From Rhodococcus triatomae BKS 15-14 (GTDB lineage Bacteria > Actinomycetota > Actinomycetes > Mycobacteriales > Mycobacteriaceae), in NCBI GenBank assembly GCA_000341795.1, contig AODO01000014.1, positions 1 to 64,000 of the forward strand: a DNA stretch of 64,000 nt, read 5' to 3'. Below are positions 25,784-32,908 of the stretch, one piece after another (position 1 is the first letter of the stretch; the number at the start of each line of letters is the position of its first letter). The notes beneath the pieces were generated by a model. The model saw only the letters and a list, made by a program, of their open reading frames with translations. It did no database searches and had not been told where the DNA came from. The position numbers and the translations under genes are program-made.

Positions 25784-26845
25784 GTGAGCGCGGCGGTCGC
25801 GATCTCCGGCGTCGGGCGGACAGCGGCGGGGGACGCGTCGAGATCAGCGGGTGCGGCGGTGCGCGCCGCACTCACCGACGCGGGCACCGCTGTCCCCGAC
25901 GTCGACGGCCTGCTCGCCTCCGGAATCGACGGCCCCTCGGTTGCGGACCTCTTCGGATTCGAATTGCGTTGGCGCACCGGGATCACCGATCGTCGGGAGG
26001 TGGGGGCCGCAGTCGTGCAGGCCGTCGACGCGGTCGCATCGGGGCGGGTCCGCGCCGTCGTCTGCGTCGACGTGCTCCCCGCGCCCGAACCGGAGCCGGC
26101 CGCCGACCGGTTCGGCCGTTCCGGATCCGCCTCCGGCTGGGCGAGCTGGCACGCTCCCTACGGAGCGGTCGACGAGACGGTGGACGTCGCACTGCAGGCC
26201 CGCGCGTACATCGAACGATTCGGGCTGACCCGTGCCGAACTCGCCCGGGTCGCGCTGGTCGCGGCGGCCAACGCCGGTCGGGCACTGAGCCTGCGCGAGT
26301 ACCTGTCGGCGCCGATGCTCGCCGACCCGCTCTGCGTGCACGACCACGCGGCCACCGCCGGTGGTGCCGCGGCCGTGGTGCTCGAACGCGCGGGAAGCCG
26401 GCCGGTGGAAGTCGTCGGCGTCGGCGCCGCGTACGCGGTCAGTCCGCTGCCCGAGCAGTCGCCCGAGCCGGTGTCGGAACGTGCCGCAGCGCAGCTGCTC
26501 CCTGTGCTCGCCGGATCGTCGCCGGGCATCCTCCTGATCGGTGACGAGTACTCGTTCCACGTGGTGACCTGGCTGGAGGCGCTCCACCTGTGCGGCGCCG
26601 GCGCAGCGGCCGGAGTCCTGGCATCGGCCGACACGATCTCCCGCGGCGGCGCGTTCCCGGTGAACCCGCACGGCGGCCATCTCGGGCTGGGGCGACGGCC
26701 CGATCTCGACCTGGCCGTCGAGGCGGTGCTGCAGATGCGGGGCGACGCGGGCGCCTCCCAGCTCGCTGGGCCGCCGGATTCGTCCGTGGTCGCGCTCGGC
26801 GGGTCGCTCTCGGCCGGCTGCCTGCTCCTGCGCCGCGCGGGCTGA
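25784..26845 (+). CDS. Thiolase-like protein (lipid-transfer/SCP2-thiolase type)
   Basis: A 353-aa thiolase-superfamily protein. It begins AAVAISGVGRTAAGDASRSA and has the C-terminal GGAFPVNPHGGHLGLG, the HGG motif of SCP-x/lipid-transfer proteins. The usual catalytic Cys region near residue 85-95 reads VCVDVLPAPEPEP, so an active-site Cys is not obvious. That fits non-condensing Ltp-type aldolase partners that pair with a DUF35 protein. Start GTG 25784. It lies 13 nt after the DUF35 gene, probably one complex. The substrate acyl-CoA is unknown. Confidence 0.78.
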   Translation: MSAAVAISGVGRTAAGDASRSAGAAVRAALTDAGTAVPDVDGLLASGIDGPSVADLFGFELRWRTGITDRREVGAAVVQAVDAVASGRVRAVVCVDVLPAPEPEPAADRFGRSGSASGWASWHAPYGAVDETVDVALQARAYIERFGLTRAELARVALVAAANAGRALSLREYLSAPMLADPLCVHDHAATAGGAAAVVLERAGSRPVEVVGVGAAYAVSPLPEQSPEPVSERAAAQLLPVLAGSSPGILLIGDEYSFHVVTWLEALHLCGAGAAAGVLASADTISRGGAFPVNPHGGHLGLGRRPDLDLAVEAVLQMRGDAGASQLAGPPDSSVVALGGSLSAGCLLLRRAG

Positions 26846-26915
26846 ACCGCATGTGCGGCCGAGGCGACGCTGCGGATATCCTCGACCTTCGAGTCGAGTC
26901 GGTGGGAGGAGTGCG

Positions 26916-27761
26916 GTGACGGTCGCGTTGATCGATTCCGGGCTCGGTCTGTTGCCGACGTCGGCGTGGCTGCGCCGCCTGCGGCCGGAACTGGACCTGC
27001 TTCTCTCGATGGACCCCGAGGGCGCCCCGTGGGGGCCGAAACCGGAGCCCTGGGTCGTCGACCGGGTGGTGGCTGCGGCGGACCGGGCGGTCGGCCTGGG
27101 CGCGGAAGTCGTCGTCCTGCCCTGCAACACGGCCAGTGTCACCGCGTTGGACGACGTGCGCGCGCATCTGGGTGACGCGATCCCGGTGATCGGGACCGTC
27201 CCGGCCATCAAGCCGGCGGCGGCGGTGTCGAGTTCGGTCGCGATCTGGGCGACGGCGGCAACGACACGCAGCGCTTACCAGGCGGATCTGATCGCGCGAT
27301 TCGGCAACGGCAGTGACGTCGTCGGTGTCGCCTGCCACGGACTGGCCGATGCCATCGACCTCGGGGACACGGAACGGATCGCCGCCGCCGTCGATGCCGC
27401 GGTCGCGAACACGCCGGAGTCCTGCGATGCCGTCGTCCTCGGGTGCACGCACTACCCGTTGGTGGCCGATCTGATCGGTGAACGGCTTCCCGCAGGCGTC
27501 GCGCTCTTCGACAGCGCCCGGGCGGTGGCGGCGCAGACGCTCCGGCGGATCGACGCCCTCGGCCGGACCGTCGGCGGCGGCGGGACGGTGTCGGTCCTGA
27601 TCAGCGGCAGGCCGGGGTCGTTGCCGGCGAGCGCGAGCGTGTACGTCGACGGCCGCGAACTCGCGGCGGGCGCCCCGACGGCGTCGACGCCCGTCGACGG
27701 GTGGGCCGGCGCGGCGGGACCCGCCGACGCGGATCGCGTGGGCGACTCACGGCTGCGATAG
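26916..27761 (+). CDS. Glutamate/aspartate racemase-like protein (MurI family)
   Basis: A 281-aa protein of the Asp/Glu racemase superfamily. Catalytic features are kept: DSGLGLLP (residues 7-14, Asp-Ser), VLPCNTASVT with the first Cys (about 69-72) and VVLGCTHYPLVADLI with the second Cys and His. It departs from housekeeping MurI at DSGxGG and has a Gly/Ala-rich extension after residue 210. The GTG at 26916 has GGAGGAG 5 nt upstream. It is placed after the DUF35/thiolase pair, and its 3' end overlaps the convergent TetR gene by 15 nt. A specialised racemase or second MurI is likely; the substrate is not settled. Confidence 0.75.
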   Translation: MTVALIDSGLGLLPTSAWLRRLRPELDLLLSMDPEGAPWGPKPEPWVVDRVVAAADRAVGLGAEVVVLPCNTASVTALDDVRAHLGDAIPVIGTVPAIKPAAAVSSSVAIWATAATTRSAYQADLIARFGNGSDVVGVACHGLADAIDLGDTERIAAAVDAAVANTPESCDAVVLGCTHYPLVADLIGERLPAGVALFDSARAVAAQTLRRIDALGRTVGGGGTVSVLISGRPGSLPASASVYVDGRELAAGAPTASTPVDGWAGAAGPADADRVGDSRLR

Positions 27762-28349
27762 CGCGCCCAGTCCGGCGGTCACGACGTCCGCGACCGCCCG
27801 CAAGCTCGCCGCGCGTTCGGCGCGCTCGCGGAACCGGTCGAGGTGCGTGGCGGCGAACATCGCGGACACCCAGGCGTTCGCACACGAGTCGAGGACCCGC
27901 GCCGGCGCGGTCAGTGGTGCGCTCGCCCGCAGTACCTCGACGGTGAGCGTGTGCAGATGCGCACGCAGCGCTCGCAGTTGCTCGTGTGCGACGGGGTGGG
28001 TGCTCGACTCGCGCCAGAGGATCTCGCGGACGGTCCGACCTTCCTGTCGGTCGAGTGCCGCGTCCAGGTTGACGAGCGAGTCGACGGGTTCGCCGCTCAC
28101 CGCGACGCCGGTCAGGTCGACGGCGGGATCGGTGGACGTCCGCTCGGTGAGCAGTGCGGTGAGTATCCCCTCCTTGGTGGGGAAGTAGTAGAAGACGAGA
28201 CCCTTCGGGACGCCCGCCCGTGCGGCGATCGCAGCGGTCGGTGTCCCGTCGAATCCCCTTGTGGCGATGAGTGTCTCGGCGGCATCGAGAATGCGTGCCC
28301 GGGTGTCGCCCTCCGTGCCTGCCGACCGGCGTCGGCGTGGGCCGGGCAT
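27747..28349 (-). CDS. TetR family regulator
   Basis: A 200-aa TetR regulator. The HTH is in residues about 15-60 (TRARILDAAETLIATRGFDG, then AIAARAGVPKGLVFYYFPTK). The YYFPTKEGI helix end is typical. The C-terminal domain is all-helical and not assignable to an effector. The ATG at 28349 has GGGAGG 8 nt upstream. It is convergent with the racemase-like gene (15-nt overlap) and follows the SPW gene on the same strand at 75 nt. It could control the SPW/AlkD divergent promoter, which has two inverted repeats. Confidence 0.85.
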   Translation of the reverse strand: MPGPRRRRSAGTEGDTRARILDAAETLIATRGFDGTPTAAIAARAGVPKGLVFYYFPTKEGILTALLTERTSTDPAVDLTGVAVSGEPVDSLVNLDAALDRQEGRTVREILWRESSTHPVAHEQLRALRAHLHTLTVEVLRASAPLTAPARVLDSCANAWVSAMFAATHLDRFRERAERAASLRAVADVVTAGLGALSQP

Positions 28350-28424
28350 GTGCGTCACCTCCCTGTTCGGGCGTCGGCTGCCGCGGGGGCGACCGGTCGG
28401 CCGCCTCCGGGGCCTGCGACGTGG

Positions 28425-28802
28425 TCAGCCGTGGCTGGCGATGCCACCGCCGTGATGGTGTCCGATGTGCATCCGGGAGCCTTCCGGCATCGCGACCAGT
28501 GCCGTCAGGACGGTCAGTGCTCCGCCGATCCACGAGGTCCACGCGGCGCCGCCGAAGTCTGCGTAGCCGGTGACCCACGGTGCGATGAACAGGAGAACAC
28601 CGAGGACGCCCATCGCCCAGACGACCATGTCCATGTCGGGGGCCATCATGTTGGCGAGACCGGCGACGGCCACGAGGACGCCGAGGACGATCATCGACCA
28701 CATCGCCGCGGAGTTCGTGTCGACCCAGAGGGGTGACAGCGCGACGACGGCACCGATCACCACGGCGGCCCAGTCCTGCCACCGGCGCATACCTGCGTTC
28801 AT
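28425..28802 (-). CDS. SPW repeat membrane protein
   Basis: A 125-aa integral membrane protein with two SPW repeats: VVALSPLWVDTNSAAMWSM and LLFIAPWVTGYADFGGAAW. Each is followed by a hydrophobic helix, giving about four membrane segments. The tail MHIGHHHGGGIASHG is His-rich and may bind metal. Function of the SPW family is unknown. It is divergent from the AlkD-like gene, and the intergenic region carries two inverted repeats. Confidence 0.85.
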   Translation of the reverse strand: MNAGMRRWQDWAAVVIGAVVALSPLWVDTNSAAMWSMIVLGVLVAVAGLANMMAPDMDMVVWAMGVLGVLLFIAPWVTGYADFGGAAWTSWIGGALTVLTALVAMPEGSRMHIGHHHGGGIASHG

Positions 28803-28833
28803 TTCCAGCCTCCTCTGCCGGAGTTGTGAGATT

Positions 28834-28883
28834 TGTCGGTTGTGCCGACACTTCCGGTATAGCGCTGATCGACCGACCGATCA
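28834..28883. promoter_or_regulatory. Two inverted repeats in the SPW/alkD divergent region
   Basis: TGTCGG-TTGTG-CCGACA (28834-28850) and TGATCG-ACCGAC-CGATCA (28866-28883) are separate 6-bp inverted repeats in the 128-nt gap between divergent genes. TATAGC between them may be a -10 element for the rightward gene. The spacing suits a TetR-type repressor, possibly the one at 27747-28349. Confidence 0.45.
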
Positions 28884-28930
28884 ACAGTGTCGGACCAGGA
28901 AAACGCGCCTTCTCGTGACAAGGTCGAACC

Positions 28931-29674
28931 ATGTACGACGATGTGGTGGGTGCGCTCGCCGCCGTCGCCGACCCCGCTCGGGCGACGGTGTCGCGCCGAT
29001 TCTTCAAGACGGGGCCGGGCGAGTACGGCGACGGGGACCGATTCATCGGTGTCGCGGTGCCTGCGACCAGGGAGATCGCCCGGAACTTCGCGGAGCTTCC
29101 GCTCGCGGATGTCGACAGACTGCTCGAGAGCGAGGTGCACGAGCACCGGCTGGCGGGACTGCTGATCCTGGTGCAGCGGTTCGAGAAGGCGAGTGCGGCG
29201 CGCACCCGTGACGACGCGCAGCGCGAACGGATCGCCGCGTTCTACCTCGACGCCGTGCTGCGGGGGCGGGTCGACAACTGGGACCTCGTCGACTCGTCCG
29301 CCGAGCGGATTCTCGGGGGCTGGCTGTTCGACCGGCCACGCGAGCTGGTCTTCGAACTCGGTGCCGACGACGACCTGTGGCGCAGGCGCGTCGCCCTGCT
29401 CACCACGTTCGGATTCATCCGCCGCGGGGACGCGACGACGACGCTCGAACTCGCACCACGAGTGCTGTCCGACCGCCGCGATCTGACGCAGAAGGCGGTG
29501 GGCTGGATGCTTCGCGAGGTGGGTAAGCGAGTCGACCGCGAGTTGCTGATCGGATTCCTCGACGCGTACGCCCCCGAGATGGGGGCGACGGCGTTGAGCT
29601 GTGCGACCGAGCACCTCGCCCCGGACGACCGTGCCAGGTACCGGCGACTGCGCCGCGGTGATGCACCGGTGTGA
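28931..29674 (+). CDS. DNA alkylation repair protein (AlkD-like)
   Basis: A 247-aa HEAT-repeat-like DNA glycosylase of the AlkC/AlkD family, which excises 3- and 7-alkylated purines. Family marks are FFKTGPGEYGDGDRFIGVAV (residues about 25-44), REIARNF, ESEVHEHRLAGLLILVQRFE (about 68-87), NWDLVDSSAERILG and KAVGWMLREVGKRV. The Trp-Asp of NWDLVD matches the region that holds the catalytic Asp. Length agrees with the family. It is a single gene, convergent with kshB, from which a stem-loop separates it. Confidence 0.87.
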   Translation: MYDDVVGALAAVADPARATVSRRFFKTGPGEYGDGDRFIGVAVPATREIARNFAELPLADVDRLLESEVHEHRLAGLLILVQRFEKASAARTRDDAQRERIAAFYLDAVLRGRVDNWDLVDSSAERILGGWLFDRPRELVFELGADDDLWRRRVALLTTFGFIRRGDATTTLELAPRVLSDRRDLTQKAVGWMLREVGKRVDRELLIGFLDAYAPEMGATALSCATEHLAPDDRARYRRLRRGDAPV

Positions 29675-29689
29675 CGGCGCATCACCGCG
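29654..29689. terminator. Bidirectional terminator between alkD-like gene and kshB
   Basis: CGCGGTGATGC (29654-29664) and GCATCACCGCG (29679-29689) form a perfect 11-bp stem with a 14-nt loop. It spans the stop of the rightward gene and lies 10 nt from the stop of the leftward one. It is well placed to end both transcripts. Confidence 0.7.
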
Positions 29690-29698
29690 CGCGGCGGG

Positions 29699-30754
29699 TC
29701 AGAACTCGATTTCGAGGCGGTCCGTCAGGGGCTTGGCCTGGCAGCCCAGGATGTAGCCGGCCGCAATGTCCTCCGGGTCGAGGATCTCGCTGTTCTCCAT
29801 CTCGACCTTGCCCTCGAGCACGGTGCAGGCGCAGGACCCGCACTCGCCCTCCTGGCAGGAGTAGGGCACGTCCAGGCCCTTGGCGAGCATGATGTCGACG
29901 AGGGTCTGCTTGCGGGGCCAGCTCAGCTCGTGGGTCTCGCCGTCCAGGGTGACGGAGACGGTCGCGGCGCCCGCGGCCTCCTCCTCGGTGACCTCGACCG
30001 GCGCGACGTCCTGGAACGGGTCACCGGCGAGCGAGTTGAAGACCTCGGCGTGCACCTGGTTGCGCGGGACGCCGGCCTCGGCGAGGGCCTTGTGGACGGT
30101 GTCCATGAACGGGCCGGGCCCGCACATGAACGACTCGAACGAGGTGAAGGGCGCCGCGAGGGTGGCGAACTGGTCGGGCGTCGGCAGGCCCTGCAGCGAC
30201 TCGAGCCAGTGCACCACGGTCAGTCGGGTGGGGTACTGGGCGGCGAGGTCGCGGAGCTCGTCGCGGAAGATCACCGACTTCTCGTCGCGGTTCGCGTAGA
30301 TCAGGACGACACGGCCGCTGCCCTGGCTGAGTGCGGACTTGAGGATCGAGATGACCGGCGTGATGCCGCTGCCCGCGCCCCACAACAGGAAGTCGTGGTC
30401 GAGCGTCTTCGGGGTGAAGACCCCGGACGGCGGCAGCAACTCGATGGTGTCGCCCACCTTGACGTTGTCGCACAGCCAGTTGGATCCGTAGCCGTCGACG
30501 GTCCGCTTGACGGTCACCTTGGGATCGCCGTCCCCGAAGGGCGAGCTGGCCAGCGAGTAGCAGCGTGCGACGGAGCCGGTGCGGTCGCTCGGAATGCGCA
30601 GGGTCAGAAACTGGCCGGGCTTGTACTCGAAGCGGCTGCGCAGCTCGTCCGGCACCGCGAACACCAGCGAGCGCGCGTCCGCCGTCTCCTCCACGACACC
30701 CGACACTGTCAGCACAACCGACCGTGAGCTGTGCGGAACGTCAACAGTGGTCAT
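29699..30754 (-). CDS. kshB: 3-ketosteroid 9-alpha-hydroxylase reductase subunit KshB
   Basis: A 351-aa flavin and [2Fe-2S] reductase. It takes electrons from NADH to the KshA Rieske oxygenase that hydroxylates ring B of 3-ketosteroids. The FAD domain has KPGQFLTLRIPSDRTGSVAR and CYSLASSP, the NAD domain LLWGAGSGITPVISILKSAL, and the C-terminal ferredoxin domain CQEGECGSCACTV (Cx4Cx2C, fourth Cys in ILGCQ). The ordering and wording are very close to mycobacterial KshB (Rv3571). GAGAGG precedes the ATG. A perfect KstR-type operator lies 44 nt upstream, supporting steroid control. No kshA is present here. A related phenylacetate or general FNR-type reductase is the alternative. Confidence 0.8.
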   Translation of the reverse strand: MTTVDVPHSSRSVVLTVSGVVEETADARSLVFAVPDELRSRFEYKPGQFLTLRIPSDRTGSVARCYSLASSPFGDGDPKVTVKRTVDGYGSNWLCDNVKVGDTIELLPPSGVFTPKTLDHDFLLWGAGSGITPVISILKSALSQGSGRVVLIYANRDEKSVIFRDELRDLAAQYPTRLTVVHWLESLQGLPTPDQFATLAAPFTSFESFMCGPGPFMDTVHKALAEAGVPRNQVHAEVFNSLAGDPFQDVAPVEVTEEEAAGAATVSVTLDGETHELSWPRKQTLVDIMLAKGLDVPYSCQEGECGSCACTVLEGKVEMENSEILDPEDIAAGYILGCQAKPLTDRLEIEF

Positions 30755-30797
30755 GGTCGATCCTCTCGGGGTGCTGCGATTGGCGTGAATCACGTTC

Positions 30798-30811
30798 TGT
30801 AACGTGTTCTA
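30798..30811 (-). promoter_or_regulatory. KstR-type operator upstream of kshB
   Basis: TGTAACGTGTTCTA (plus strand) fits the KstR consensus TnnAACnnGTTnnA exactly, and on both strands. It lies 44 nt before the kshB start. It overlaps a second inverted repeat, CACGTT-CTGT-AACGTG (30791-30806), and abuts CTAGT-TTTTCAG-ACTAG (30809-30825). KstR is the TetR-type repressor of upper cholesterol catabolism in Mycobacterium and Rhodococcus. Confidence 0.8.
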
Positions 30812-30890
30812 GTTTTTCAGACTAGCAGACAGCATGGAACCAGCTGGATCGTAAGTTGTGAACGAGGGTTCCCGGCAACCGGGACAACGG

Positions 30891-31571
30891 TCAGTCCTGC
30901 TGCTGCTCCCGCTGACGTTCGAGCTGCGCCTGCAGACCGGCGATGAGTGTCGCGACCCCGAACCGGTAGACGTCCGGGCCGTGGATGCGGTCGAGGTGGG
31001 CGGTCGCCCGCGCTATCGGCTCCGGGAGGCTCGTGCGGTCCGGGATCGACGGATCCTGTGTGGTGACGCCGCTGCGCCCGTAGAGGTAGGTGTGGATCGT
31101 CGCGTAGGCGCAGTAGACGTTGCGATCGGAGAAGCCGGCGTCGAAGAGGATGTCCATGACCAGCGCGACCAGGTGCCGTTGTGACCGCAGCATCCGGTCG
31201 AGCAGGACCTCCCCGAGCCCGGGATAGGTGGACAGCCGCTCGTCGATCTGGTCGATCACGACCCGGAGTCGCTCGGTCCAGTCGGGGCCCGGATCGGGTG
31301 CGGTGATGCCGCCGAGCGCCTCCGTGGCGACGAGATCGAGCAGTTCGTGCTTGTCGGTCACGTAGTAGTACGGCGCCATCGCGGACACGCCGAGCTCGCG
31401 GGAGAGTCGTCGCATGGACAACTTGTCCAGCCCGTCCTGGTGGATCACGCGCAGGGCTGCACTCACGATCTCCTGCTCGGACAGGTTGCCGTGTGTGGCG
31501 CCGGTCGTCCGTGAGTCGGCGCCGGTGTTGCGTCCGGCGGGCCGACCCAAGATCACGGACTTGTCCGTCAT
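30891..31571 (-). CDS. TetR family regulator (TetR/ActII-type C-terminus)
   Basis: A TetR regulator of about 226 aa. The HTH is in SEQEIVSAALRVIHQDGLDK, then MRRLSRELGVSAMAPYYYVTD (residues about 30-75). The C-terminal half, with LDLVATEALGGI, LLDRMLRSQRHLVALVMDIL and FGVATLIAGLQAQLERQ, resembles the tetracycline-repressor-type ligand domain. The start is uncertain: ATGs at 31571 and 31583 and a GTG at 31619 are in frame, and GGGA precedes the chosen ATG. It lies upstream of kshB on the same strand at a distance of 136 nt. Effector unknown. Confidence 0.78.
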   Translation of the reverse strand: MTDKSVILGRPAGRNTGADSRTTGATHGNLSEQEIVSAALRVIHQDGLDKLSMRRLSRELGVSAMAPYYYVTDKHELLDLVATEALGGITAPDPGPDWTERLRVVIDQIDERLSTYPGLGEVLLDRMLRSQRHLVALVMDILFDAGFSDRNVYCAYATIHTYLYGRSGVTTQDPSIPDRTSLPEPIARATAHLDRIHGPDVYRFGVATLIAGLQAQLERQREQQQD

Positions 31572-31758
31572 CGAGCGTCCCATGGCGAGTGTTCGGGCCG
31601 GCTCGGTGCCGACCATCACTGGCTCAAGTTTAAGGCGGATTGCGCGGGCGGGAGGGCCGGTCCCGAGATTTGCTGCCCGGAACTTCGCTGACCTGGAAAT
31701 CGTGCCCTCAGGATCCGAGTCGTACGACGGACCGGTCCACTGTCCGACGTTCGACGGG

Positions 31759-32409
31759 CTACCGATCGGCCGGTCCGGACAGCGTCGCGAGGCCGTGGGC
31801 CAGAATCTCGCTGCCGGAACGCAGCAGGTCGATCAGCTCGAGGCTCTCGTCGGCGAGCCATTGCTCGTACGCGGCGAGCGCCGTACCGAGCATCATCCAG
31901 CCCGCGGTGCGGGGTAGATGGTCGGTCGTGCTCGCGCCCGTGCGGGCCGCCACGTACTCGGCGACGACCTCACGCCAGCCCGTGTACATGACCATCGAGT
32001 ACGCCTGCAGAGCCGGCGCGTTGAGGATCACCTGCATGCGCTGGCGGTGGACCGGCGCGACGTCGGGCGGAAACCGGTTGAACTCGAGCAATGCCCTGGT
32101 CAGCCCTTCGGCGAGCGGGATGTCCGCCGGCAGGCTCGCGAGCTGTTCGCGCATGTCCGAGAGGTGGTTGTCGAAGTCGCCCCACGGCACCGCGTTCTTC
32201 GAGGGGAAGTACCGGAAGAAGGTGCGCCGCGCGATGCCCGCGGCCTCCGCGATCTGGTCGACGCTGGTCTCCTCGAATCCCTGCTCGGCGAACAGCGCGA
32301 TCGCGATGTCGCTGATGCGGTCGGGGGTGGTGGACGGCCTGCGGCCGATACGCCCCGACTCTGACCTGCGGGTTCGTGTCAACTCTTCCTCCGGTCTTTC
32401 ATTCTGCAC
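31759..32409 (-). CDS. mftR: Mycofactocin system transcriptional regulator MftR
   Basis: A 216-aa TetR-type regulator, divergent from mftA, the standard place for MftR. The HTH is in residues about 28-75 (DRISDIAIALFAEQGFEETS, VDQIAEAAGIARRTFFRYFP). The C-terminal marks LPADIPLAEGLTRALLEFNR and AGWMMLGTALAAYEQWLADE match the family. MftR represses the mft operon and has been reported to respond to long-chain acyl-CoA. The start is GTG 32409; its ribosome site is weak. A 21-bp imperfect palindrome lies in the 79-nt gap before mftA. Confidence 0.9.
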   Translation of the reverse strand: MQNERPEEELTRTRRSESGRIGRRPSTTPDRISDIAIALFAEQGFEETSVDQIAEAAGIARRTFFRYFPSKNAVPWGDFDNHLSDMREQLASLPADIPLAEGLTRALLEFNRFPPDVAPVHRQRMQVILNAPALQAYSMVMYTGWREVVAEYVAARTGASTTDHLPRTAGWMMLGTALAAYEQWLADESLELIDLLRSGSEILAHGLATLSGPADR

Positions 32410-32436
32410 TCGATGCCATTATGGTGGTGAGCCGAG

Positions 32437-32457
32437 TCACAGCGAACGTCGCTGAGA
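32437..32457. promoter_or_regulatory. Candidate MftR operator
   Basis: TCA-CAGCGA-ACG-TCGCTG-AGA: a 6-bp inverted repeat around a 3-nt centre, extended by two further pairs after a mismatch. It is centred in the 79-nt gap between divergent mftR and mftA, so it could control both. Assignment to MftR is from position only. Confidence 0.5.
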
Positions 32458-32488
32458 CCGCAACAACCCTGACACAGGAGGCAACTCG

Positions 32489-32587
32489 ATGTCCGACACT
32501 CGTGAGTCCGCAATCACCGAGACCGAGCTCGTCCAGGAGTCGCTGGTGGAAGAGGTCTCGATCGACGGCATGTGCGGCGTGTACTGA
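32489..32587 (+). CDS. mftA: Mycofactocin precursor peptide MftA
   Basis: A 32-aa ribosomal precursor of the redox cofactor mycofactocin. The C-terminus IDGMCGVY carries the Val-Tyr dipeptide that becomes the cofactor core, preceded by the leader [16 protein letters not shown] bound by MftB. ACAGGAGGCAACTCG precedes the ATG, a full Shine-Dalgarno sequence. It heads the mftABCD block, and all processing genes are present downstream. Confidence 0.95.
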   Translation: MSDTRESAITETELVQESLVEEVSIDGMCGVY

Positions 32588-32589
32588 CC

Positions 32590-32868
32590 GTGAACCTCGA
32601 CACCGGGTGGCAGCTGCACCCGCAGGTGGCGCTTCGCCCCGAACCTTTCGGGGCGTTGCTCTACCACTTCGGGACCCGCAAGCTGTCCTTTCTGAAGAAC
32701 GTGACCATCGTCGGCATCGTGAAGTCGCTGGCCGACCATCCCGACGCCCGCAGCGCGATTCGCGCGGCCGGTATCGAGGACGCCCGTATCGACATCTACG
32801 CGCGCGCTCTGGCCACCCTGGCCGAGTCGAAGATGATCGTCCCGGCGGCCGCGGCATCCGCAGCCTGA
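32590..32868 (+). CDS. mftB: Mycofactocin biosynthesis chaperone MftB
   Basis: A 92-aa peptide chaperone (RRE/PqqD-like) that binds the MftA leader and presents it to MftC. The sequence LDTGWQLHPQVALRPEPFGA followed by LLYHFGTRKLSFLKN is the diagnostic MftB N-terminal half. The GTG at 32590 is 2 nt past the mftA stop and gives a family-length protein; a GTG at 32572 inside mftA would add six residues. Translation is probably coupled to mftA. Confidence 0.93.
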   Translation: MNLDTGWQLHPQVALRPEPFGALLYHFGTRKLSFLKNVTIVGIVKSLADHPDARSAIRAAGIEDARIDIYARALATLAESKMIVPAAAASAA

Positions 32869-32908
32869 CCGCCGCCACCCACCATTTCGTCTGACGAGGA
32901 CACAGCCC

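Noticed and set aside
26916-27761. Housekeeping glutamate racemase murI
   Set aside because: Catalytic Cys residues are kept, but the first glycine motif is diverged and the context is a DUF35/thiolase pair rather than rph or cell-wall genes; left as MurI-like.
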